Below, one piece after another: positions 1 to 5,895 of a DNA stretch of 13,999 nucleotides (position 1 is its first letter; each line of letters opens with the position of its first letter). The stretch lies in the NCBI GenBank assembly GCA_016292775.1, contig JAEDFN010000048.1:1-13999 (forward strand), read 5' to 3'. Source of the stretch: Paludibacteraceae bacterium (GTDB lineage: Bacteria > Bacteroidota > Bacteroidia > Bacteroidales > Paludibacteraceae). The notes under the pieces are model-generated. The model was not told the origin of the DNA. It ran no database searches and saw nothing but the letters and a program-made list of their open reading frames with translations. The position numbers and the translations under genes are program-made.

Positions 1-392
1 CCGCTGTTCTCGCTGAATTCGTTGATTACTACAATTGTTCTTGCGGTACGTTCGCTTATCAGCTTATACCATTCCGCTGCTTTGTTCAGTTCCTCTCTAT
101 TATCTATAATAGTGGTAGGTATTACAAAGAGAGAAATGTCGCAACGCTGTAGCACCTGTTTTGTTTTGGTTACTCGCATTGCTCCGATTTCTCCGGCATC
201 GTCATATCCGGCAGTATCTATGAATACGCACGCCCCTATGCCGTTTATCTCTATAGGTTTTGTCACCGGGTCGGTAGTGGTGCCGGGTAGGGGACTTACT
301 ATGCTAACCTCTTGGTTCGTTAGCATATTGATAATGGAAGATTTTCCGGCATTCCTTTTCCCGAAAATACCTATATGTGTGCGTTCTATCAT
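1..392 (-). CDS. hydF: HydF, [FeFe]-hydrogenase maturation GTPase, N-terminal part (cut by window edge)
   Basis: HydF is the GTPase and scaffold that, with the radical-SAM enzymes HydE and HydG, builds the 2Fe subcluster of [FeFe]-hydrogenase and delivers it to HydA. I translated this frame from the reverse complement: it begins at ATG 392-390, gives 130 codons without a stop and leaves the window. Residues 6-18 hold the P-loop (GKRNAGKS at 11-18), residues 36-43 the switch region PGTTTDPV, and residues 59-62 the G3 motif DTAG. This order and wording are characteristic of HydF rather than of Era or EngA. The C-terminal dimerisation and Fe-S cluster domains lie outside the window. The start overlaps the rimM stop by 4 nt (ATGA), so translational coupling is likely. 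The position expected for the G4 motif NKxD reads NEFS (124-127), which is odd. The family call is firm; activity and the presence of hydA, hydE and hydG cannot be judged here. Confidence 0.9.
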   Translation of the reverse strand, partial: MIERTHIGIFGKRNAGKSSIINMLTNQEVSIVSPLPGTTTDPVTKPIEINGIGACVFIDTAGYDDAGEIGAMRVTKTKQVLQRCDISLFVIPTTIIDNREELNKAAEWYKLISERTARTIVVINEFSENS

Positions 393-889
393 CTGTTTAT
401 GTCCAATAGTCCCTCAGGCAACTTGATGCTGATGGTGTGTAGTTTGTGGTTGATATCGAGTATCTCTATTGCTGCAAGTGGTATTAAGTTGTCACCCGAT
501 ATTATTAATGTGTTCATCGTTGAGGTGTCGATATCGTCTACTTTTCCGATTGCTTCCCCTTTTTCGTTGAACATGCTATAGCCAAAGATATTCAGGGCGT
601 CGTCGGTTTCACTCTCTATCAACTCTTTTTTTACATATATTGTTTTGCCGAAAAAATCTCTTATCTCTTCTTCGGTATCGATATCTTCAAATTTTACTAT
701 TGCTGTAGTGTCGCTTCTAAAGCGTAGAGTTTCTATAAAGAAGGGTACGAAAATACCATCCATATCTACAACGAAATAGTCACAATTATCGATGTCGAAG
801 TCTGCTTCTATGGTGGCATTAATTTCGCCTTTAATGCCGTGTGTTTTTGAGAAACTGCCTATCGGGGCCAACTCTTCGGCTGTAATCAT
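389..889 (-). CDS. rimM: RimM, 16S rRNA processing / 30S maturation factor
   Basis: RimM is a cytoplasmic factor that binds ribosomal protein S19 and helps mature the head of the 30S subunit. The 166-residue product has the usual two-domain layout and normal length. The N-terminal RimM beta-barrel starts with PIGSFSKTHGIKGE (residues 9-22), the family's first conserved block. A PRC-barrel domain follows from about residue 95, with GKVDDI (115-120), NTLII (126-130), LIPLA (135-139) and the C-terminal LPEGLLDI (157-164), a standard RimM ending. The ATG directly abuts the lgt stop codon (TAGATG) and the stop overlaps the hydF start by 4 nt, so the gene sits in a tightly coupled lgt-rimM-hydF unit. 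No Shine-Dalgarno sequence is visible, as is normal for Bacteroidota. rimM often lies with rpsP, trmD and rplS in other phyla; that context is absent here. Confidence 0.95.
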   Translation of the reverse strand: MITAEELAPIGSFSKTHGIKGEINATIEADFDIDNCDYFVVDMDGIFVPFFIETLRFRSDTTAIVKFEDIDTEEEIRDFFGKTIYVKKELIESETDDALNIFGYSMFNEKGEAIGKVDDIDTSTMNTLIISGDNLIPLAAIEILDINHKLHTISIKLPEGLLDINR

Positions 890-1858
890 CTATTTTTTCT
901 TTTTATTGTCAACCTTGTTATTGGCTTTAGCCGGAGCCTGTTGTGGCAGGTGATATTCCACTTTACCTTTTTTTATTGCTCTGACAATTAATATGATACC
1001 GATAATTACAAAAGGTAATGAAAGCCATTGTCCCATATTGAATGTCATATTCTCTTCAAAAGTCTCTTGTGGATTTTTCAAGAATTCTATTATCTGTCGA
1101 GCGATAAAGATTCCTGTAAAGCCTACGCCGGTGATGAGTCCGTTGTATTTGCCTCCCTCTTTTTTCCAGTAGAGCCACATAAGGAGGATGAAGACGATAA
1201 GGTATGCGAGCGACTCATATATCTGAGTAGGGTGGCAAGGTAGTAGTAGTCCCGCATCATAGAGTGCTTGCGATGTGCAGTATTGCTGTACTCCGTTGAG
1301 TGTGATGACGTCTCCGTAGTGGAAGGTATGAAGGGCTCCGTCGATATTGGCATAGGCTGTGTCGCCTCTTAAGAAATAGAATCCCCAAGGTAAATCGGTA
1401 GGTTTTCCATAAATCTCGGAGTTCATCAAGTTTCCGATACGTATCAATACAGCTACTAATGACGAGCCGACAAAAACCCTGTCTGCAAGCCAGAAGAAGC
1501 TCTGCTTAGTCATAAATTTGCTCATCAGCCATGCACAAATTACAAGGGCTATAGCGCCACCGTGACTTGCCAATCCGCCGTGCCATACCATAAAAATTTC
1601 GGCGGGGTGCTTGCTGTAATATTCCCATCCGTAAAAGAATACATGTCCTAATCGCGCACCTATTATCACGGCGAGAATCATATAGATGAATACCTTGTCA
1701 ATCCATCCTTCCGGGGCGTTTTCTTTTTTGAATATCTTGTCGATAATTGTGATGGCTAAGAAAAATCCTAATGCATATATTATGCCGTACCATCGTATTT
1801 CTACCGGTCCTAACGAAAGGGCTACAGGATCCGGATTCCATGTAATAAAGTTGAGCAT
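890..1858 (-). CDS. lgt: Lgt, prolipoprotein diacylglyceryl transferase (first copy)
   Basis: Lgt is an inner-membrane enzyme that moves diacylglycerol from phosphatidylglycerol to the lipobox cysteine of prolipoproteins, the first step of lipoprotein maturation. The 322-residue product has about seven hydrophobic segments. It shows the early RWYG motif (22-25), the active-site loop HGGLASHGG (93-101), the Lgt signature RIGNLMNSEIYG (140-151, with Leu where Phe is usual) and HPTQIYE (209-215). A periplasmic insert of roughly 50 residues (about 160-208) lies between the signature and HPTQIYE. The tail (about 298-322) is basic and ends in a lysine run, so it is probably cytoplasmic. The gene lies 15 nt downstream of the CofE-like gene and directly abuts rimM. 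A second, clearly different lgt lies at 4894-5820. All core motifs are intact here, so this copy is probably active; its promoter is inferred to be upstream of the CofE-like gene. Confidence 0.95.
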   Translation of the reverse strand: MLNFITWNPDPVALSLGPVEIRWYGIIYALGFFLAITIIDKIFKKENAPEGWIDKVFIYMILAVIIGARLGHVFFYGWEYYSKHPAEIFMVWHGGLASHGGAIALVICAWLMSKFMTKQSFFWLADRVFVGSSLVAVLIRIGNLMNSEIYGKPTDLPWGFYFLRGDTAYANIDGALHTFHYGDVITLNGVQQYCTSQALYDAGLLLPCHPTQIYESLAYLIVFILLMWLYWKKEGGKYNGLITGVGFTGIFIARQIIEFLKNPQETFEENMTFNMGQWLSLPFVIIGIILIVRAIKKGKVEYHLPQQAPAKANNKVDNKKKK

Positions 1859-1873
1859 CAGTATGTTTTTTTA

Positions 1874-2566
1874 TTAAGCTTTACGCACTATAGCAATAGG
1901 AGTTTGCTGTGAAGATTGTCCGAGAGGATTATCTTTAAAGAGGGCTTTTAAGAATTTTTCGTCTAAATTCTTACTTGACTTACCGAGGATGTCTACATTT
2001 AAGTCGTTGGCATCGAGAACGATAAATTCATTACCTAATTTCTCTTTCATTGTTCTTGCCACCTTATCCGGATTTTTTGGAGCCATTTTGGCATATTGGT
2101 TGTAAGGTGGAATAGTGTACTCGCATGGTCCGTCAATGGCATAAGCTTTTTGACCGCATACTTTGTAGAATACGCCTCTGATACCGAAAGGTTTGGTAAC
2201 GGCAGCGCAGAAACATCCGAGTAAAATACGAGGGACTCCTACATCCTCTATGGCGAGCTGCATAGTGTACGGACTGCCTAATCCGATGCCGTATGGTGAT
2301 TTATATACGAATTTCACAAGAAATTTTGCGAGCTTTGACGGGTGAATTTCGCTGATAGGGAATGATCGGCCTTGTGTAATGGCTATTATCTTTTCGCTGC
2401 AGAAGATGATGTCTCCTTCTTTGCGTATATCTTTTGTGTATTTATTTACTACCTCAAAAAGGTCGTCTTCGCGCATAACTACGTGTGTCTTAACCGGAAT
2501 GCGTAAATATTTCTCACCGTTTATCTCGATGGCGAGGTTTTTTCCTTCATTAGCTTGAAATTCCAT
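1874..2566 (-). CDS. CofE-like ligase family protein (F420-0:gamma-glutamyl ligase fold)
   Basis: The 230-residue product belongs to the family of coenzyme F420-0:L-glutamate ligase (CofE/FbiB N-terminal domain, PF01996). What I see: PVKTH at 24-28, DDLFEVV at 34-40, KEGDIIFCSEKI at 49-60, QGR at 65-67, DANDLNV at 185-191 and NPLGQ...QTPI near 213-224, the conserved blocks of that family in the right order. CofE adds glutamates to F420-0 using GTP in archaea and actinobacteria. Bacteroidota are not known to make F420, so the substrate here is unknown and a different amide-ligase role should be assumed. The length is close to that of stand-alone CofE. It is the first gene of the unit leading to lgt, rimM and hydF, with a -7 promoter box at 2610-2617 and a 43-nt gap to the start. 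The fold assignment is fairly sure; the function is not. Confidence 0.75.
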   Translation of the reverse strand: MEFQANEGKNLAIEINGEKYLRIPVKTHVVMREDDLFEVVNKYTKDIRKEGDIIFCSEKIIAITQGRSFPISEIHPSKLAKFLVKFVYKSPYGIGLGSPYTMQLAIEDVGVPRILLGCFCAAVTKPFGIRGVFYKVCGQKAYAIDGPCEYTIPPYNQYAKMAPKNPDKVARTMKEKLGNEFIVLDANDLNVDILGKSSKNLDEKFLKALFKDNPLGQSSQQTPIAIVRKA

Positions 2567-2609
2567 ATATCTTTATTGTATTTTTTTAGTGCAAATAGTG
2601 ATTTCGATG

Positions 2610-2617
2610 CAAAGTTA
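2610..2617 (-). promoter_or_regulatory. Putative -7 box for the CofE-like-lgt-rimM-hydF unit
   Basis: On the minus strand the sequence reads TAACTTTG, matching the Bacteroidota -7 consensus TAnnTTTG, 43 nt before the CofE-like start codon. This implies a leader of about 37 nt. No convincing TTTG -33 box sits 19-21 nt upstream. The 92-nt gap separating this gene from lpxH supports an independent promoter here. Confidence 0.5.
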
Positions 2618-2658
2618 CTAATAATTTTTTTATGGAGTGTTATTCGTTTTTATTTTTT

Positions 2659-3435
2659 TTATTCAAAATTATATAGCGACATGCCGCTTTCGTCAAGCAC
2701 TCCGTATCCGTAGCGATTGTAGAATTCGTCGAGGATGATTATTTGCGTACCATTACCCGTAAGTCGGTTCTCCTCTCGATGTAGATGAGCCATGATAATA
2801 TAGTCGGTATCAGGATGTTGTCTTGCATAATCCATAGCCCATGTCATCTGAAAACTCTCTTCCGTATTGTTGCTATAGTAGTCGATAAAGGTGTTTTCCC
2901 CTTCGTTATTTTTCGCTTTTTTGTCGTGTTTTTTTCTGTTGTCAGCACTCCATTTTATGCCGAATGCTATGCCGATTTTCGGAGGAATAAGGTGCCGAAA
3001 AAGCCATTGACACACGCTATTTTCAAAAATTTTGTTGATAATAAGTGTAGCCTTTCGTTTCTCCCCTAATCCGTGTCCGTGAGCTATCAATATCTTTTTA
3101 CCATTGAGGGTGATAACTTCCGGCTTTCGGTGTATTATCAAGCCTAAGTTACTTAAATAGCCGTAGGTCCATTGGTCGTGATTGCCGCATACAAAATGAA
3201 TTTTTTTTCCGGTACTGCACTTTTCTTTTAGTGCAGCAAGGATTTTGTCGTACCCCGGCGGAATGGAGTGTGCGAATTCAAACCAAAAGTCAAAGATATC
3301 TCCCATCAAGAATACCTCATCGCTATCGGCGCAAGCCATGTCAAGCCACGAAATGAATCTATTGTCATGCTCCTCTTTGTCTTTAAACAGTAGCGAACCT
3401 AAATGGGCGTCTCCGACAAAATAATATTTTTTCAT
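2659..3435 (-). CDS. lpxH: LpxH-family UDP-2,3-diacylglucosamine diphosphatase
   Basis: LpxH hydrolyses UDP-2,3-diacylglucosamine to lipid X and UMP, the fourth step of lipid A synthesis, at the inner face of the cytoplasmic membrane. The 258-residue product is a calcineurin-like metallophosphoesterase. Visible metal-binding blocks are GDAHLG (8-13; D9, H11), GDIFDFW (45-51; D46), GNHD (84-87; N85), AHGHG (118-122; H119) and AHLH (216-219; H217, H219). The FDFW text and the overall size match the LpxH type seen in Bacteroidota. A basic, Lys/Asn-rich stretch at about 166-182 is probably a surface loop or the membrane-facing cap. It lies 18 nt downstream of the MIP18-family gene and likely shares its promoter. 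The related LpxG or generic UshA-like phosphoesterases are less likely given the motifs. Confidence 0.85.
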   Translation of the reverse strand: MKKYYFVGDAHLGSLLFKDKEEHDNRFISWLDMACADSDEVFLMGDIFDFWFEFAHSIPPGYDKILAALKEKCSTGKKIHFVCGNHDQWTYGYLSNLGLIIHRKPEVITLNGKKILIAHGHGLGEKRKATLIINKIFENSVCQWLFRHLIPPKIGIAFGIKWSADNRKKHDKKAKNNEGENTFIDYYSNNTEESFQMTWAMDYARQHPDTDYIIMAHLHREENRLTGNGTQIIILDEFYNRYGYGVLDESGMSLYNFE

Positions 3436-3453
3436 CCGGGTGTTAATGTGGTT

Positions 3454-3771
3454 TTATAGCATTCCCAACTCAAGTTTTCCCTCTTCGGAAATCATGTCTC
3501 TATCCCATTCAGGCTCGAAAACAAGATTGATTTTTACGTTGTCAATACCGTCGATGCTCTCTAATTTCTCTTTTACATCTTCTGCAATAAAGTCTGCAGC
3601 AGGACAGTTCGGCGCGGTGAGTGTCATGTCAATTTCCAAGTCATTACCACGCAAATCGATGTTATAAATGAGTCCTAAATCGTATATATTGACAGGTATT
3701 TCAGGGTCAAATACCGTTTTAAGCATCTGAACGATAAGGTCTTCTTTGGTCTGATTGTTTTCAATTTCCAT
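3454..3771 (-). CDS. MIP18/DUF59 family iron-sulfur assembly protein (SufT/PaaD-like)
   Basis: This 105-residue protein is a single DUF59 (MIP18) domain. The family includes SufT, PaaD and eukaryotic CIA2, which help load Fe-S clusters onto target proteins. Key features are FDPEIPVNIYDLGLIY (21-36), the conserved acidic start of the fold; LTAPNCP (51-57) with the conserved cysteine C56; and PEWDRDMISEEGKLELG (87-103), the usual C-terminal block of the short bacterial members. It is not fused to an Mrp/ApbC ATPase. It is the first gene of a two-gene unit with lpxH (18-nt gap) and has a good promoter at 3811-3841. A functional link to lpxH is not obvious; the pairing may only reflect shared expression. 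sufE at 8535 and hydF at the left edge are other Fe-S related genes nearby. The family is certain; the client proteins are unknown. Confidence 0.9.
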   Translation of the reverse strand: MEIENNQTKEDLIVQMLKTVFDPEIPVNIYDLGLIYNIDLRGNDLEIDMTLTAPNCPAADFIAEDVKEKLESIDGIDNVKINLVFEPEWDRDMISEEGKLELGML

Positions 3772-3810
3772 ATATTATTATATGTGTATCTTACATTATT
3801 ATACAGTCTA

Positions 3811-3841
3811 CAAAAGTATATAAAATTTTTTATATGTGCAA
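3811..3841 (-). promoter_or_regulatory. Promoter for the MIP18-lpxH unit
   Basis: Reading the minus strand, TTG (3841-3839) is followed after exactly 20 nt by TACTTTTG (3818-3811). This fits the Bacteroidota primary sigma factor consensus TTTG-N19-21-TAnnTTTG. The start codon is 39 nt past the -7 box, giving a leader of about 33 nt. It is the best-spaced promoter in the window. Confidence 0.6.
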
Positions 3842-3864
3842 TAGTGGAATTTTTTGTACCTTTG
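3835..3864 (+). promoter_or_regulatory. Promoter for dusB-lgt
   Basis: TACCTTTG at 3857-3864 matches TAnnTTTG. A weak -33 element (TGTG, 3835-3838) precedes it by 18 nt and abuts the -33 element of the divergent promoter. The dusB ATG is 26 nt downstream, so the leader would be about 20 nt. Confidence 0.55.
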
Positions 3865-3890
3865 TCGGCAAAAAAATGTACATTATATAA

Positions 3891-4880
3891 ATGAAAATAG
3901 GAGATATTGAGTTTCGCAAAGAGCCTCTTTTTTTGGCTCCGATGGAGGATGTTACGGACCCTGCTTTTCGCCTGCTCTGCAAGCGTTTCGGTGCTGATAT
4001 GGTTTATACCGAGTTTGTCAGTGCCGATGCACTGATACGTAATGTCAAGCGTACGGAGCAAAAGCTTACTATCCATGATGAAGAGCGCCCTGTGGTGATA
4101 CAGATTTACGGACGAGATACCGACACTATGGTGGAAGCTGCTAAAATTGTGGAGGCGGCAAAGCCCGATATTATTGATCTTAATTTCGGTTGCCCAGTAA
4201 AAAAGGTTGCCGGAAAAGGTGCCGGTGCAGGTATGCTTCGCGATATACCGAAGATGCTGCAAATAACGAAAGCCGTGGTAGATGCCGTCAATATCCCCGT
4301 CACTGTTAAAACTCGACTCGGTTGGGACGATAGTTCAAAGATTATTGTCTCTTTATCCGAAGCACTTCAAGATTGTGGTATTAAAGCACTTGCTATTCAC
4401 GGTCGTACCAGGGCACAGATGTACACCGGAAGTGCCGATTGGTCGCTTATCGGCGAGGTGAAGAATAACCCTCGTATGTATATACCAATTATCGGAAACG
4501 GGGATGTTACTTCCGGTGCTGTAGCTCGACAATGTTTTGATAATTATGGTGTTGATGCTATAATGGTGGGTAGGGCTACTATCGGGCATCCATGGATTTT
4601 TGCCGAGATGAGGCACTATCTTGATTTTGGTGAAAACCCTGAGCCTTATAGTTTTAAGTGGCAAACGGATATGCTCGTGGAGTATATCAACAGCTCTATA
4701 GAGTGGTTGGGTGATGAGCGAAAAGGAATAGTACACAGCCGACGCCATATAGCGATGTCCCCGGTTTTTAAGGGTATCGACAATTTCAAGCAAACTCGTG
4801 TGGCTATGTTGCGTGCGGAGTCGAAAACCGACCTTCTGGATATTATAAACTCTATCCCGGATAATTTTAATGTAATCTAA
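3891..4880 (+). CDS. dusB: tRNA-dihydrouridine synthase, DusB family
   Basis: This FMN-dependent enzyme reduces uridines in the tRNA D-loop to dihydrouridine using NADPH. The 329-residue product has the normal length and fold order. It shows the N-terminal LAPMEDVTDPAFR (15-27), the active-site block DLNFGCPVKKV (96-106) with catalytic C101, VKTRLGW (139-145), IHGRTRAQMYTG (169-180), IGNGDV (201-206) and VGRATIGHPWIF (226-237) for flavin phosphate binding. MYTG and IGHPWIF are typical of the DusB/NifR3 branch. Start: ATG at 3891, 26 nt after a -7 box, with no in-frame ATG upstream of it in that leader. The second lgt follows after 13 nt, so the two are probably cotranscribed. The branch assignment beyond 'Dus' is by motif recall; exact target positions cannot be read from sequence. 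Confidence 0.93.
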   Translation: MKIGDIEFRKEPLFLAPMEDVTDPAFRLLCKRFGADMVYTEFVSADALIRNVKRTEQKLTIHDEERPVVIQIYGRDTDTMVEAAKIVEAAKPDIIDLNFGCPVKKVAGKGAGAGMLRDIPKMLQITKAVVDAVNIPVTVKTRLGWDDSSKIIVSLSEALQDCGIKALAIHGRTRAQMYTGSADWSLIGEVKNNPRMYIPIIGNGDVTSGAVARQCFDNYGVDAIMVGRATIGHPWIFAEMRHYLDFGENPEPYSFKWQTDMLVEYINSSIEWLGDERKGIVHSRRHIAMSPVFKGIDNFKQTRVAMLRAESKTDLLDIINSIPDNFNVI

Positions 4881-4893
4881 TTCGCTGCAGTAT

Positions 4894-5820
4894 ATGAATT
4901 ATATAGTTTGGAATCCGAATATCGAAATTTTCCATATAGGGGGCTTCTCCCTTTTGTGGTATGGTGTTCTTTTCGCCATAGGTCTCGTTGCTGCGGGGAG
5001 TTATGTCTATAAGCAGAGCTTGAGGGCGGGACTTGCTGAGAGGCGTTTTAATGTTTTGGTTTTGCTCCTTTTTGCAGGTATCTTTTTGGGGGCAAGGCTC
5101 TGTCACTGCGTGTTTTACGACCCACAATACTTCTTTTCTCACCCTCTTGAAATCTTTTTGCCGATAACTAAAAATGCTGCAGGTAACTACTATTTCTGCG
5201 GTTATCACGGTCTTGCAAGTCACGGCGGTGGAGTTGGCGCTATCGTGGCAATCCTCATTTTCAAGCTGATGTATCGTGACGAGAAACTTCTGCCTATCCT
5301 CGATATTGTAGCTATTGCAACACCCCTTTTGGGCGGCTTTATCCGAATAGGTAATTTCTTTAATAGCGAGATTCTCGGCACCGAGTCGTCACTGCCTTGG
5401 GCGGTTATCTTCTCTTCTGTCGATGATGTGCCGCGCCATCCGGTACAAATTTATGAGGCGATATTCTATTTTCTTCTCTTTTTTGTACTCGCTGCCGCAT
5501 ATCGTACTTTCAGCCAAAATAGTAATGAAGAAAAAATTATTAATTCGTTGAATGATGCAAGTATTGCCGACGTTTCAGGTAAAAATAAGGAAAAAATCAC
5601 TCCTGTTCACTGCTCCGTAAAACCCGGTTTTTGGTTCTCTATGGTGATGATAACAATCCCGATTTTCAGGTTTTTTGTTGAGTTTTGTAAAATGGAGCAG
5701 ATAAATTATGCTGCCAATTTACCTTTAAATATGGGGCAATTGCTTAGCATTCCTCTCTTCTTATGCGGATTATTTTTGCTTATTATTACTCAGTTTTTTA
5801 AAGGTAAAAATCTTCATTGA
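4894..5820 (+). CDS. lgt: Second Lgt paralog, prolipoprotein diacylglyceryl transferase
   Basis: This is a second full-length Lgt (308 residues), acting in the inner membrane on prolipoproteins. Motifs are intact: LWYG (21-24), GYHGLASHGG (103-112), the signature RIGNFFNSEILG (151-162), which matches the canonical RxGNFxNxE form better than the first copy, HPVQIYE (182-188), RFFVEF (259-264) and LNMGQLLSIP (278-287). It differs from the copy at 890-1858 throughout. It lacks the approximately 50-residue insert before HPxQIYE but carries a hydrophilic Lys/Asn-rich insertion of about 39 residues at 205-243 between two membrane segments. It also starts with the same MxxxxWNPx pattern. It follows dusB by 13 nt and precedes a lipoprotein gene, a likely substrate. 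Whether both copies work, or each favours different substrates, is inference. Confidence 0.92.
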   Translation: MNYIVWNPNIEIFHIGGFSLLWYGVLFAIGLVAAGSYVYKQSLRAGLAERRFNVLVLLLFAGIFLGARLCHCVFYDPQYFFSHPLEIFLPITKNAAGNYYFCGYHGLASHGGGVGAIVAILIFKLMYRDEKLLPILDIVAIATPLLGGFIRIGNFFNSEILGTESSLPWAVIFSSVDDVPRHPVQIYEAIFYFLLFFVLAAAYRTFSQNSNEEKIINSLNDASIADVSGKNKEKITPVHCSVKPGFWFSMVMITIPIFRFFVEFCKMEQINYAANLPLNMGQLLSIPLFLCGLFLLIITQFFKGKNLH

Positions 5821-5861
5821 GAAAAAATTTTTTATCGTTTTTTTTTCTCTAATATTATTCT

Positions 5862-5869
5862 TACCTTTG
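5862..5869 (+). promoter_or_regulatory. -7 box for the DUF6242-like lipoprotein gene
   Basis: TACCTTTG matches TAnnTTTG and lies 26 nt before the ATG at 5896, the same box and spacing as for dusB. The -33 region is only a T-run (around 5838-5846), so the upstream element is weak. The box indicates that the lipoprotein gene can be transcribed apart from dusB-lgt. Confidence 0.5.
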
Positions 5870-5895
5870 CAGTCAGTTTTATTTAATTATTCAAT

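Noticed and set aside
22..426. Plus-strand open frame of 134 codons at the left edge
   Set aside because: It is antisense to hydF, whose P-loop and DTAG motifs are unmistakable on the minus strand.
3675..4262. Minus-strand open frame of 195 codons across the divergent promoter region and dusB
   Set aside because: It overlaps the MIP18 gene, both promoters and the motif-rich dusB; no domain is recognisable.
5819..5849. Inverted repeat with 9-bp arms just after the second lgt
   Set aside because: The stem is almost only A-T and has no separate T-run after it; it may weakly terminate transcription but is not strong enough to call.
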